The notes below the pieces were generated by a model, which was not told the origin of the DNA, ran no database searches, and saw only the letters and a program-made list of their open reading frames with translations. Positions 23,159 to 29,532 of a DNA stretch of 43,370 nucleotides are shown here, in pieces. Source of the DNA: a virus; the IMG/VR virus record IMGVR_UViG_3300020202_000037, positions 1 through 43,370 of that record, one strand, 5' to 3'. Each line of letters begins with the position of its first letter. The first letter of the stretch is position 1. Position numbers and translations under genes: made by a program.

Positions 23159-23739
23159 AACGAGTAGCCATCTATGCCAGGGTCTCAACAGAAGACCAAA
23201 CAACCGACAACCAATTACTTGTTCTAAGGGATTTGGTGGAGAAACGAGGATGGGTCGTTTCAAAAGAGTTTATTGACGTTGTATCGGGTTCCAAAACAAG
23301 CCGGAAAGAATACGATGCCCTTAAAGCCTCTATCCAACGTAACCAGGTTGATATTGTAGTCGTATGGGCTATCGATAGACTTGGCAGGAATACAGAGGAG
23401 GCTTTATCGTTTGTAAACCTTCTCAACCATTGCAACGTTGGTCTATATATCCATCAACAGAACATCGACGCCACTGGTCCTATGGGAAAGCTAATCTATA
23501 GCGTATTTGCTGCCTTTGCGGAATTTGAGAGGGCCATCCTCATAGACAGAATCAATGCAGGAATTGCAAGGGCCAGAATCAAAGGAACCAAATCAGGTAA
23601 ACCCATCGGGAGGCCTAAAGTTTCTGAGGATATCGTTCAGAAAATCAAAGCTGCAAAAGAGAATGGTGCAAGTATTCGTACCATTGCCCGTGAGGTGGGT
23701 GTGTCTGTTGGAAAGGTAGCTGGGGTATTGGCTAGTTAG
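23155..23739 (+). CDS. Serine recombinase (resolvase/invertase family)
   Basis: A 194-aa small serine recombinase. The catalytic Ser is S11 in YARVSTEDQ; R9 and the IDRLGR motif (73-78) supply active-site arginines; the long E helix region contains GPMGKLIYSVFAAFAEFERAI; the C-terminal GRPK element and helix-turn-helix (about 150-194, TIAREVGVSVGKV) bind the crossover site. Such enzymes invert or resolve DNA; none of the tail genes shows an obvious inverted cassette, so the target is unknown. A tyrosine integrase is also present at the right end. The start ATG overlaps the 57-aa gene. Confidence 0.92.
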   Translation: MKRVAIYARVSTEDQTTDNQLLVLRDLVEKRGWVVSKEFIDVVSGSKTSRKEYDALKASIQRNQVDIVVVWAIDRLGRNTEEALSFVNLLNHCNVGLYIHQQNIDATGPMGKLIYSVFAAFAEFERAILIDRINAGIARARIKGTKSGKPIGRPKVSEDIVQKIKAAKENGASIRTIAREVGVSVGKVAGVLAS

Positions 23740-23787
23740 TTCCCTTATGCTACCCTTGTCGATGACTTACATAACGGGAGGCCTGCT

Positions 23788-24156
23788 ATGAAAACTGCTT
23801 TCCTCGCAATTGCGTTTCTACTCTCGACCGTACCGGCCTACGCTGGTAACGTGTACTTTGAAGACGGTTCCGTCTGCAAACGTTGCAAAGCACACTACAC
23901 AAGTCCTGGTATTGTTGAGTACGTTGAAGACCGCAAGGGCAACAAGTACTATCTGAAGCCGGGCGAACAGATCATCGACGATAAACACCCAATCCTACGT
24001 GCATACGCTCAGGGACTCCCCTATGCAGCGATGCAATTCAACCAAATGCAGCAACAATCCTACCAACCACAACCAATTGCTCAACCTAGAAACCTTAGCT
24101 GCAGCACCCTAAGCCCCTCAGGTTTCTACTCGTCAACGTCCTGCTACGGCTGGTAG
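23788..24156 (+). CDS. Secreted Cys-containing hypothetical protein (moron-like)
   Basis: A 122-aa protein with a clear Sec signal peptide: a charged start, a hydrophobic core at residues 4-14 and a VPAYA|G cleavage site near residue 19. The mature part has two Cys pairs, C30/C33 (SVCKRCKA) and C105/C119 near the end, which could form disulfides in the periplasm, plus a Gln/Pro-rich linker (about 86-100). No family recognised. It is not part of a virion operon, has its own GGGAGG SD and lies next to the repressor gene, so a lysogenic-conversion role is a reasonable inference. Its last 13 bases overlap the convergent regulator gene. Confidence 0.75.
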   Translation: MKTAFLAIAFLLSTVPAYAGNVYFEDGSVCKRCKAHYTSPGIVEYVEDRKGNKYYLKPGEQIIDDKHPILRAYAQGLPYAAMQFNQMQQQSYQPQPIAQPRNLSCSTLSPSGFYSSTSCYGW

Positions 24157-24425
24157 TCCTCAACCGCAAGCTTTAACGCTTCAATCCCATAGTCGTCGAC
24201 GGCGCGCCAGCTACGCAGCTTATCAAGCGTCAGCTTAGCCTCTGGTACGCTTGCCATCTTCTCCAAAATCTCATCAGTTGGGCGTTTTCCCGACACCGTA
24301 AACTTGTACAGGTGATCCTTGTGTACCCCCATTAGATGGGCTAAGCGATACACACTCAAATCCACTTCTGAAGACGCAAGATGCGCCTTTAAACGCATAG
24401 AAAAATAAGACATCTCCAGAATCAT
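24144..24425 (-). CDS. XRE/Cro-like helix-turn-helix regulator
   Basis: A 93-aa protein whose residues about 8-55 read as a lambda-repressor-like HTH: SVYRLAHLMGVHKDHLYKF is the turn and recognition helix, followed by GKRPTDEILEKMASV, the usual next helix. It is divergent from the three-gene operon at 24527-25325 with an operator-like palindrome between them, the standard layout of a phage control switch. The weak SD leaves the start open: ATG 24425 is used, with in-frame ATGs at codons 5 and 10. It may be the lysogenic repressor or a Cro-type regulator; no protease or dimer domain is present. Confidence 0.75.
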   Translation of the reverse strand: MILEMSYFSMRLKAHLASSEVDLSVYRLAHLMGVHKDHLYKFTVSGKRPTDEILEKMASVPEAKLTLDKLRSWRAVDDYGIEALKLAVEDYQP

Positions 24426-24459
24426 AGGTAAACTCGTCCAAAAGTTGTAGCTAACACGA

Positions 24460-24502
24460 TTGACCCACTAGCCAACCCTATGCTATCATAGCTAGTTATA
24501 AT
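24460..24502 (+). promoter_or_regulatory. Promoter with overlapping operator palindrome
   Basis: TTGACC at 24460-24465, an 18-base spacer and TATCAT at 24484-24489. The perfect palindrome GCTATCATAGC (24482-24492) covers the -10 box and would occlude it when bound. A second imperfect palindrome with a TTATAA core lies at 24493-24506. It faces the plus-strand operon at 24527 and is divergent from the XRE gene, its likely controller. Confidence 0.6.
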
Positions 24503-24526
24503 CAGTTAGTTAGTTGAGTGCTACCA

Positions 24527-24709
24527 ATGACCCAGTTAGATAACGACAACCGTCCCCTGCCCCTCCGTGCTTCCCTCAATTCCACCCATTCCACTAAGAA
24601 CATCCGAAGCACAGGCTGGGCAGGCATCTCGCCTCACCAGTTAACCAGAAAACCAACCAACAAACCAAACTTAAAAACCCGCCTCATCATCCGAGGCAAC
24701 CCCCTATGA
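24527..24709 (+). CDS. Hypothetical basic protein, 60 aa
   Basis: Not recognised. A short Asn/Thr/Pro/Arg-rich protein (MTQLDNDNRPLPLRASLN at the start, KTRLIIRGNPL at the end). I prefer ATG 24527; a GTG three codons upstream is possible. No good SD is present. It is the first gene after the operator-controlled promoter, and its stop overlaps the next start (ATGA), so it may be chiefly a leader cistron or a small regulator of the lytic switch. Confidence 0.5.
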   Translation: MTQLDNDNRPLPLRASLNSTHSTKNIRSTGWAGISPHQLTRKPTNKPNLKTRLIIRGNPL

Positions 24710-25002
24710 TTCGAGAATTGAGCATTACCACAGACGGTTTTGTTCTGGAACTGAGACTTCAAACAGTGCTTATTACCAGACGTCAAAAAACCCCGATATA
24801 TCAAGGCTCGATACGGCTACTTGGATACATTGGGGGGCCTAGTCTACTTGAGTTTGATCGCTTTAGCCCATCAGGACCAGACTTAGTTGCCCATCAACTC
24901 GTAGAAGAATGCATTCAAGGCATCGTTAACAACTCTAACAAACGTCTAGCCGCCTGGTTAAAAGCAAATTGTACCAACCTAATGACAGGAGAAGCCTCAT
25001 GA
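24706..25002 (+). CDS. Hypothetical protein, 98 aa
   Basis: Not recognised. The protein has an N-terminal beta-hairpin-like region (ELSITTDGFVLELRLQTVLIT), a Gly/Pro turn and a C-terminal helix (residues 62-90) with one Cys. It overlaps both neighbours by ATGA junctions, forming a tight three-gene operon controlled by the XRE regulator's region. An early regulatory or anti-host role is conceivable but unsupported. Confidence 0.65.
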   Translation: MIRELSITTDGFVLELRLQTVLITRRQKTPIYQGSIRLLGYIGGPSLLEFDRFSPSGPDLVAHQLVEECIQGIVNNSNKRLAAWLKANCTNLMTGEAS

Positions 25003-25325
25003 CTTATACTAGTAAGCCTTACATAGACATCTGGACGGATGATGGCCATGTTATGACCATTAACCACTTTCAAGGGGGTAGTACAATGTCTTACTACCTC
25101 GCCATGGGTCCTGTACTCCATAACGCTGTTGAAGTCGCCTATCAGTACTTAACTCGACCTTGTTCCAGCACAGATGAGCGTAAATTAGTCTTGGATACGC
25201 TTAAGAAGGCCTTAGACTTAGCAAGTCCTGATCTCCCCCTAATGGCTCCTGAACACAAGACTAAAAACCTGGGTTTAATCTTGGCTATTAGCCACCAACT
25301 CAGAAAGCTTATTAACGCTAAGTAA
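24999..25325 (+). CDS. Hypothetical protein, 108 aa
   Basis: Not recognised. A mixed alpha/beta start (SKPYIDIWTDDGHVMTINHF) is followed by helices with one Cys and a basic C-terminus (LILAISHQLRKLINAK). The ATG at 24999 is chosen over an upstream TTG because AGGAG lies eight bases before it and it forms an ATGA overlap with the preceding gene. It is the last gene of the operon, followed by the terminator at 25360. Confidence 0.68.
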   Translation: MTYTSKPYIDIWTDDGHVMTINHFQGGSTMSYYLAMGPVLHNAVEVAYQYLTRPCSSTDERKLVLDTLKKALDLASPDLPLMAPEHKTKNLGLILAISHQLRKLINAK

Positions 25326-25359
25326 CCCCTGTACCTCAACCAGTTGTAATCTACTCCTC

Positions 25360-25395
25360 CGTCCTAAGATGTCGCATCTTGGGACGTTATTTTAG
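25360..25395 (+). terminator. Rho-independent terminator of the 24.5-25.3 kb operon
   Basis: CGTCCTAAGATG (25360-25371) pairs with CATCTTGGGACG (25375-25386), 12 bp with one G-T pair and a 3-base loop, followed by TTATTTTAG. It closes the plus-strand operon 35 bases after its last stop codon. Confidence 0.88.
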
Positions 25396-25455
25396 ACTTA
25401 ACACAGACTTAAGCTGCAAAAGAGACAGGGCACAGACTACTTAAGCTAAATAAGC

Positions 25456-25815
25456 TTAATAGCGGGAGTCTACGGGTCTGGAAATGCGCCTTGTATATTC
25501 GCCAACTATCGCTCCAAAACCGTAACTGGGGGACTCATATTCGTCCAATTTAGCTTTGAGAAACTCTCGTTCAGACACGATCTCTGAGTCTTCCCAGTTA
25601 TAGCCTAAGAAACGCTTTATTTCCCGGACATAGAACACAAACTTGCAGCTTTTGCAGTACCGGGTTAAATACCTGTACTTGCCGACTATAGCGCCCCGTT
25701 CTAAAGCGTCTTTAAAGCGTATAACAACGCTGTTATAAGGCTTAGCCTTAGTCCCACATTTAGGACATAGATAGACGTAGTTAAGCAAGGGTTGTAAAAA
25801 CCTTCTACCTTCCAA
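25456..25815 (-). CDS. Zinc-ribbon hypothetical protein, 119 aa
   Basis: Two CxxC pairs, CPKC at residues 17-20 and CKSC at 54-57, form a zinc ribbon; the spacing of 33 residues between them contains basic residues that could contact nucleic acid. The C-terminus is helical and tyrosine-rich. No ATG is available near the N-terminus; a TTG at 25815 with AAGAGGAAGG upstream is the best start. It is alone between its own strongly controlled promoter (25939-25967) and a 7-bp inverted repeat at its stop. Regulatory role inferred only from the ribbon and the unusual leader. Confidence 0.65.
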   Translation of the reverse strand: MEGRRFLQPLLNYVYLCPKCGTKAKPYNSVVIRFKDALERGAIVGKYRYLTRYCKSCKFVFYVREIKRFLGYNWEDSEIVSEREFLKAKLDEYESPSYGFGAIVGEYTRRISRPVDSRY

Positions 25816-25931
25816 CCTTCCTCTTAATATTTGAGCGCTGCCCCTTTGTGGTCCACTCCCGGGTAGTATTTCGCAGCGTGTCCTTACCCAAGGGACTATG
25901 TGGGTTGATTATAGGGGCAATCCTTCCCCCA
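25816..25931 (-). promoter_or_regulatory. Structured 5' leader with competing hairpins
   Basis: Transcription from the promoter at 25939-25967 would give a ~115-base leader. It can fold two ways: GGGGG (25930-25926) with GCCCC, or TGCCCCT (25919-25913) with AGGGGCA (25845-25839), a 7-bp helix closing an ~80-base domain just before the start codon. These pairings exclude each other, as in attenuators and riboswitches. No known riboswitch family recognised. Confidence 0.4.
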
Positions 25932-25936
25932 TAATA

Positions 25937-25967
25937 ATACTATACTTTTTATAGTATCGGATGTCAA
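25937..25967 (-). promoter_or_regulatory. Strong sigma70-type promoter with internal operator
   Basis: On the minus strand TTGACA (25967-25962), exactly 17 bases, then TATAGT (25944-25939). The spacer and -10 box are covered by a perfect palindrome, ATACTATA / TATAGTAT with a 5-base centre (25937-25957). This is a textbook repressor-controlled promoter for the zinc-ribbon gene at 25456-25815. Confidence 0.8.
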
Positions 25968-26048
25968 TACTTTTTCTTTAATTTGTCTTTAAATTGTTAC
26001 ATAACTTTACAAGTACTTTGAAAGTCAATAACTTAATCATTCGTAAGG

Positions 26049-26077
26049 TTGACATTCGGGAATTGCTTTATCATACT
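26049..26077 (+). promoter_or_regulatory. Sigma70-type promoter, plus strand
   Basis: TTGACA at 26049-26054, a 17-base spacer and CATACT at 26072-26077, giving a start near 26084. This leaves a short leader containing AGGAGG (26096-26101) before the ATG at 26108. It is divergent from the promoter at 25939-25967 across about 80 bases of AT-rich DNA. Confidence 0.7.
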
Positions 26078-26107
26078 TAGAATAGCAGTATGTCTAGGAG
26101 GAAAGTT

Positions 26108-26647
26108 ATGGTTTTTGAGTTCAGCATCAAAGCCGATTCAAAAGAAGAGGTGCTGGCCTTCTTTAAAGCGTTGTCGGTGAATGGGGGAGGCATCGTTAAG
26201 CAGGAGCAAGCAGTACCTTCTTTTATAGATGGGCGCAAAGCAAGAGCCAATAAAGAGCAAATGGCACCAGAAGGATTCCCAGAAGCTTGGAAAGCAATAA
26301 CAAGACAACTTGTACATACATTTCGTCCATTTTACCTCTCGGATGTTGTAGGGGAGGGGGCAAAGGTAAGGCATTACACCAGGTTGCACTACAAAGCTTG
26401 GGTTGAAAGTCAAGACTTTGATGGGCACGGTGTCCAAGTGGGTTATAAGCACAAGGACAGGCCCCAAGGTAAAGCGAATCCCTACGAGTTTGTTCCATAC
26501 TATTACGAAAACGGCAAAACAATCTATGCAACACCTAATCCAGATATAGAGAAACAGCGGATAAAAGGGGCGGGAATGCGGATCAAACCCTCCAAAAGAA
26601 AAGGGGCCGAGGACGACTTAGAACAGACCATGAGGGCTCTGTCTTAA
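26108..26647 (+). CDS. Hypothetical protein, 179 aa
   Basis: Not recognised. N-terminal strand (MVFEFSIKADSKEEVLAFFKAL), then a basic linker and a central region with many aromatic and His residues (YLSDVVGEGAKVRHYTRLHYKAW), ending in a basic, then acidic tail. The AGGAGG SD six bases before ATG 26108 decides this start over ATG 26090, which would include the SD in the coding sequence. It has its own promoter and is the only gene on this strand here, converging with the minus-strand replication operon (30-base overlap). This suggests early or lysogenic expression. Confidence 0.75.
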   Translation: MVFEFSIKADSKEEVLAFFKALSVNGGGIVKQEQAVPSFIDGRKARANKEQMAPEGFPEAWKAITRQLVHTFRPFYLSDVVGEGAKVRHYTRLHYKAWVESQDFDGHGVQVGYKHKDRPQGKANPYEFVPYYYENGKTIYATPNPDIEKQRIKGAGMRIKPSKRKGAEDDLEQTMRALS

Positions 26648-26830
26648 GCGCTCCAGTCGCTCCTGTTCTTGTACCTTTTGCAGCAAAAGTCCATTTGCAT
26701 ATTCCAATACGTCCAGATACTTCATTAGACGTTCGTTACGCTGTTTCTCGTACTCGTAGTTGTACCACCAGATAATAGCCTTGGTCCCTTCTACGGTTTC
26801 AGGCGGTGGAATCGCTGGCAAGTCTAACAT
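26618..26830 (-). CDS. Hypothetical protein, 70 aa
   Basis: Not recognised. A Pro-rich start (MLDLPAIPPPETVEG) is followed by a long charged helix (residues 28-65) likely to form a coiled coil. It overlaps the upstream deoxyribosyltransferase-like gene by seven bases and is the last gene of the 36.2-26.6 kb minus-strand operon. Its 3' end overlaps the convergent gene by 30 bases. Confidence 0.65.
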   Translation of the reverse strand: MLDLPAIPPPETVEGTKAIIWWYNYEYEKQRNERLMKYLDVLEYANGLLLQKVQEQERLERLRQSPHGLF

Positions 26831-27165
26831 TCCTCTACCCCCTCTGTTATAAAGCAGATCTCTGGACGATTATAAAGCTGCATCAAGTTAAACGCAGTAA
26901 CAACCTCTCGTTTCATCCCCTCGGATAACTCGCTTGGCTTACCATAGACCCACATCTCATCAACCAACTTAAGCAGCTCTAAACCTAGGCGGATCCCCTG
27001 TTCCCGTTCATCTGGGTTATCGTCATCCAGGAAGCTAGGAAAGTACAAATGCGGTGCGATGGGAAGGTGTCCCTGTTTAATAACGTCTTTACAGTACCGG
27101 ATAGCGTTTGCTATGTTTTCCCCGACATCGCCACGATATGGGCTGCAGATAAAGATTTTTTTCAT
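26824..27165 (-). CDS. Nucleoside 2-deoxyribosyltransferase-like protein (DUF4406/DUF7768 type)
   Basis: A 113-aa Rossmann-like protein. The start KKIFICSPYRGD, followed by a helix (NIANAIRYCKDVIKQGHLPIAPHLYF) and later DEMWVYG..SELSEGMKREV, is the pattern of the small phage branch of the nucleoside deoxyribosyltransferase superfamily. The catalytic Glu of true transferases is probably represented in the EGMK helix. A role in nucleotide salvage or base exchange is inferred. It lies in the replication operon directly after the Dam-type methylase (ATGA-type overlap). Confidence 0.75.
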   Translation of the reverse strand: MKKIFICSPYRGDVGENIANAIRYCKDVIKQGHLPIAPHLYFPSFLDDDNPDEREQGIRLGLELLKLVDEMWVYGKPSELSEGMKREVVTAFNLMQLYNRPEICFITEGVEEC

Positions 27166-27683
27166 ACACGCTTCCTTACCACCACAGTTCCTGTCAATGG
27201 AGAAACGCCAGTCATTGCTGCTCCTGTAACCTGGGCACCCTTAGCCCAGTAGACTAACGCTGTTGGGAATGGCGCTGTTCCATCAGCAACACCGTCTTTT
27301 AAAAACTTAAGACGGCCCTGCAAAAAGAACACAAAGCTATTATTTGTAAAAACGTAGTCATGCCAATACCTCGTATCAGGCCTAGCTGGTATCAGCCCCC
27401 ACACCTTAACGCCACGTAAAGACTCTTCATAAGCCTTCTTTACCCATAACTTTAATTGATTACCATACGGTGGATTCATATAAACCGTACCAAACCAAGG
27501 TTTAGACAAACCATCCTCTTCTTCAGTAAAGTGTGTATGTGCTGGAATATTGAATTGAGTGCAACAAGGATCTAAATCAAACTTATCTATACCAATAAAA
27601 TCAAGCAAGTTCTCTATAAAATCCGGTGGCGTCATCCAATCATGCGCATCAGATGAATATAGGCCTGCATTTATACGACTCAT
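27162..27683 (-). CDS. dam: Phage Dam-type DNA N6-adenine methyltransferase
   Basis: A 173-aa protein of the phage Dam family (PF05869 type). Visible motifs are WMTPPDFIENLL near the N-terminus, DLDPC at residues 36-40, and the catalytic MNPPYG at 69-74, followed by FPTALVYW near the C-terminus. It would methylate adenine, often in GATC; no cognate endonuclease is nearby, so it is an orphan enzyme, perhaps masking phage DNA from restriction or timing packaging. Its start overlaps the stop of the upstream 54-aa gene (ATGA). Confidence 0.88.
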   Translation of the reverse strand: MSRINAGLYSSDAHDWMTPPDFIENLLDFIGIDKFDLDPCCTQFNIPAHTHFTEEEDGLSKPWFGTVYMNPPYGNQLKLWVKKAYEESLRGVKVWGLIPARPDTRYWHDYVFTNNSFVFFLQGRLKFLKDGVADGTAPFPTALVYWAKGAQVTGAAMTGVSPLTGTVVVRKRV

Positions 27684-27844
27684 TTTTGACTAACCTCCCA
27701 GTAATAAATACAAACAGCTGTACCTTTGTCAAACGGCGGTGCAGCAAACCACGATTGCCGAAACTTATTAGGTTCTGCGAGGTGCCGATAACAACTTTCC
27801 TTAATAGAACAACCTGCCCCGCTGCACATGGTAATATCAGGCAT
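27680..27844 (-). CDS. 54-aa Cys-rich small phage protein
   Basis: Starts MPDITMCSGAGCSIKESCYR and ends CIYYWEVSQK. The pattern C-x4-C-x5-CYR, then RQSWF and PPF, and a last C near YYW matches a frequent tiny phage protein that probably binds zinc through its four Cys. Function unknown. Its TGA overlaps the methylase ATG and it has a strong SD, AGAGGGGTTAAAACA, so it is translated and coupled to the methylase. Confidence 0.8.
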   Translation of the reverse strand: MPDITMCSGAGCSIKESCYRHLAEPNKFRQSWFAAPPFDKGTAVCIYYWEVSQK

Positions 27845-27858
27845 TGTTTTAACCCCTC

Positions 27859-28191
27859 TTAGTCAACTATCCACTCCCCACGGTCTACCATCTGTTGCTT
27901 TGCTTCAATAAAAGCTTTTAAGATGATCAGCCTGTCCTTAGCCCGGCCTAAAGGGAAGTCACAATCAAGGATCTCTTCAATATAATCATCATTTCGTGTA
28001 TATTGACCGAATTGAGACCTAACATCTTCAGGAAGAGCCAACAACAGCAACTTCTTTAATCTTTTCCGCCGCTTTACATAAGGAGCATCAACTAAAGCGG
28101 CAGTCTGCTCGTTTAAGCGCTTTATACGGTTGGCTAGAATAACGATGCTAACGGACAAAAGCACAATTGAAATGAATGTAAACAAACTCAC
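27859..28191 (-). CDS. Membrane-anchored hypothetical protein, 110 aa
   Basis: One N-terminal transmembrane segment (about residues 3-20, LFTFISIVLLSVSIVILA) followed by a strongly basic stretch (KRRKRLKK) and a soluble helical domain rich in acidic residues. The positive charges after the segment suggest the C-terminal domain stays in the cytoplasm. It starts at GTG 28191, overlapping the stop of the upstream gene (GTGA). Not recognised; membrane tethering of replication or host takeover are possibilities. Confidence 0.7.
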   Translation of the reverse strand: MSLFTFISIVLLSVSIVILANRIKRLNEQTAALVDAPYVKRRKRLKKLLLLALPEDVRSQFGQYTRNDDYIEEILDCDFPLGRAKDRLIILKAFIEAKQQMVDRGEWIVD

Positions 28192-28625
28192 TTCTTAACC
28201 CTCTTCTTTACCTTCTTCTTAGGTTTGTTAGCCTTACTCAACGCGGTAACATGTCCTTGGTGCATCCTTTCAAGGTTTTTAACCGTAAGTTCGGCTGCCT
28301 GTAAAAATGCTTTTCGAAGGACGTTGGTTTTATCTTCCCTGGTAAGTCCCTGCTCCATTGCATCCCAGAACAGCTCGAATGGCGAATGAATGATGTGACA
28401 AATCTCATGCCGCACAATCCTTTCTAGTTCAGCCTCCCCATCTACTTTTGTATAATCCACGTTAATGGACGCCTGCTCATATTCAGGATAGGTATAGCAT
28501 TCCCCTGCTGTACCCCCTTGTAAAGTCGTCAAGTCAATCGAAACAAACCAGTGACTTAATCCATATTCATCAAGTAGTTTTGTAAAGTGCTTGTCAATCC
28601 AACGCTGTATCTCAGACTTATCCAT
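28188..28625 (-). CDS. Putative zinc metallopeptidase-like protein (HExxH)
   Basis: A 145-aa protein with HEICH at residues 73-77 within a helix (ERIVRHEICHIIH), the zincin signature, and a Lys-rich C-terminal tail (KKKVKKRVKK) that could bind DNA. The N-terminal part has the strand pattern WFVSIDLTTLQGG, seen in small phage HExxH proteins of unknown substrate. The ATG at 28625 is preferred over an upstream TTG because CGAGGGG lies six bases before it. It overlaps the small membrane gene upstream by eight bases. Confidence 0.7.
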   Translation of the reverse strand: MDKSEIQRWIDKHFTKLLDEYGLSHWFVSIDLTTLQGGTAGECYTYPEYEQASINVDYTKVDGEAELERIVRHEICHIIHSPFELFWDAMEQGLTREDKTNVLRKAFLQAAELTVKNLERMHQGHVTALSKANKPKKKVKKRVKK

Positions 28626-28797
28626 GGTTAACCCCTCGAACTGCAATATAACCTATAGTTAGAAAGGAGGTTGCAACAATGGTGAGTAGAAGACTCGGTA
28701 TAGCGTTTGTCCAGCCAACAGCCCACTCTAATATAAACAGTTTGATTGCCAATGCTAGGCTTACGTTGTAAACAAACATCCTGAAATAGTATGACAT
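28618..28797 (-). CDS. Small two-segment membrane protein, 59 aa
   Basis: Hydrophobic segments at about residues 8-25 and 33-52 are separated by a short WAVGWTN loop, giving a hairpin-like two-pass membrane protein. No family recognised; the size fits a small holin or antiholin but the location is the replication operon. Its ATG overlaps the stop of the RuvC-like gene (TGATG) and its last eight bases contain part of the SD region for the downstream HExxH gene. Confidence 0.68.
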   Translation of the reverse strand: MSYYFRMFVYNVSLALAIKLFILEWAVGWTNAIPSLLLTIVATSFLTIGYIAVRGVNHG

Positions 28798-29279
28798 CAA
28801 GCCGCCTCCCTCTCGTCTAAGTAATACGCGCCCAACAAAATAGCATCAGCAACGTTATGCTGGGACTTCTTTAGTTTGGTACCACTCGGCAGTATCGTCT
28901 CTGCCGCTTGAATCATCATAGGTTTGGTGGCCGCTCCGTTGTTTGTCGCATGCTTCTTGAGCCTCTTAGGGTTGACTTGGAAAATATCCATGCGTCTACG
29001 ATGGGCAGTAAGCGTTGCAAAGACATAAGTAATAACCACCCAAAGCAACGCCTTCCAATGTTTGATGCCGTAAGCTGCAGATAGGACATCTTCAACAACT
29101 AAGGTCGTTGGTTCGTACTTGCTAAACAAGACTTGGATCTGATCGTCAAGATGGGCAACCCGAGACCACAACGGTTTCTTGTTGTCTGTTCCAAGCTGGG
29201 TATAATAAACCAAAGCCCCCTCCTCATAGACAGCAACGCCAAGCGTTGAGCCTGGATCAATGCACAGAATGACGGACAT
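28797..29279 (-). CDS. RuvC-like Holliday junction resolvase
   Basis: A 160-aa protein with RuvC/RNase H-fold acidic residues: D8 in LCIDPGSTLGVAVYE, E63 in LVVEDVLSAAYG, and H141/D145 in QHNVADAILLG. Length and motif spacing fit RuvC-type resolvases, which cut four-way junctions during recombination and before packaging. It lies downstream of DNA polymerase in the same operon and overlaps the start region of the 83-aa neighbour by 23 bases. Confidence 0.85.
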   Translation of the reverse strand: MSVILCIDPGSTLGVAVYEEGALVYYTQLGTDNKKPLWSRVAHLDDQIQVLFSKYEPTTLVVEDVLSAAYGIKHWKALLWVVITYVFATLTAHRRRMDIFQVNPKRLKKHATNNGAATKPMMIQAAETILPSGTKLKKSQHNVADAILLGAYYLDEREAA

Positions 29280-29508
29280 AAGAATCCAACTGTACGCAGT
29301 GATTTAAGTACGCATAAGCAAGGACAGAGTACGGAAACATCTTTTGATGCTCTTCGCAGCCTGCTATAACGTCTACAATCGGTTGATTGTTCTTAAAACG
29401 CCTTTGGTTCCTGAGTATATTACAAAGCTTATTTCGAATAGAATTATTAAATGGGAAAGTTCTGTCCTTAAACGTCAGTTGAACCGTTTCTGTATCATCC
29501 ACCGCCAT
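29257..29508 (-). CDS. Hypothetical protein, 83 aa
   Basis: Not recognised. A small protein with a strand-rich start (ETVQLTFKDRTFPF), a basic helix (RNKLCNILRNQRRFKNN) and a C-terminal helix containing Cys, Tyr and His. It lies between polymerase and the RuvC-like resolvase with a 23-base overlap into the latter. Only a weak purine-rich SD is present. A nucleic-acid related accessory role is inferred from operon membership. Confidence 0.65.
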   Translation of the reverse strand: MAVDDTETVQLTFKDRTFPFNNSIRNKLCNILRNQRRFKNNQPIVDVIAGCEEHQKMFPYSVLAYAYLNHCVQLDSYVRHSVH

Positions 29509-29532
29509 CGTCTTCTACCTCATCTCGTAACC

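Noticed and set aside
25441-25459. TTAAGCT/AGCTTAA hairpin as terminator of the zinc-ribbon gene
   Set aside because: AT-rich 7-bp stem without a following T run on the minus strand; too weak to call.
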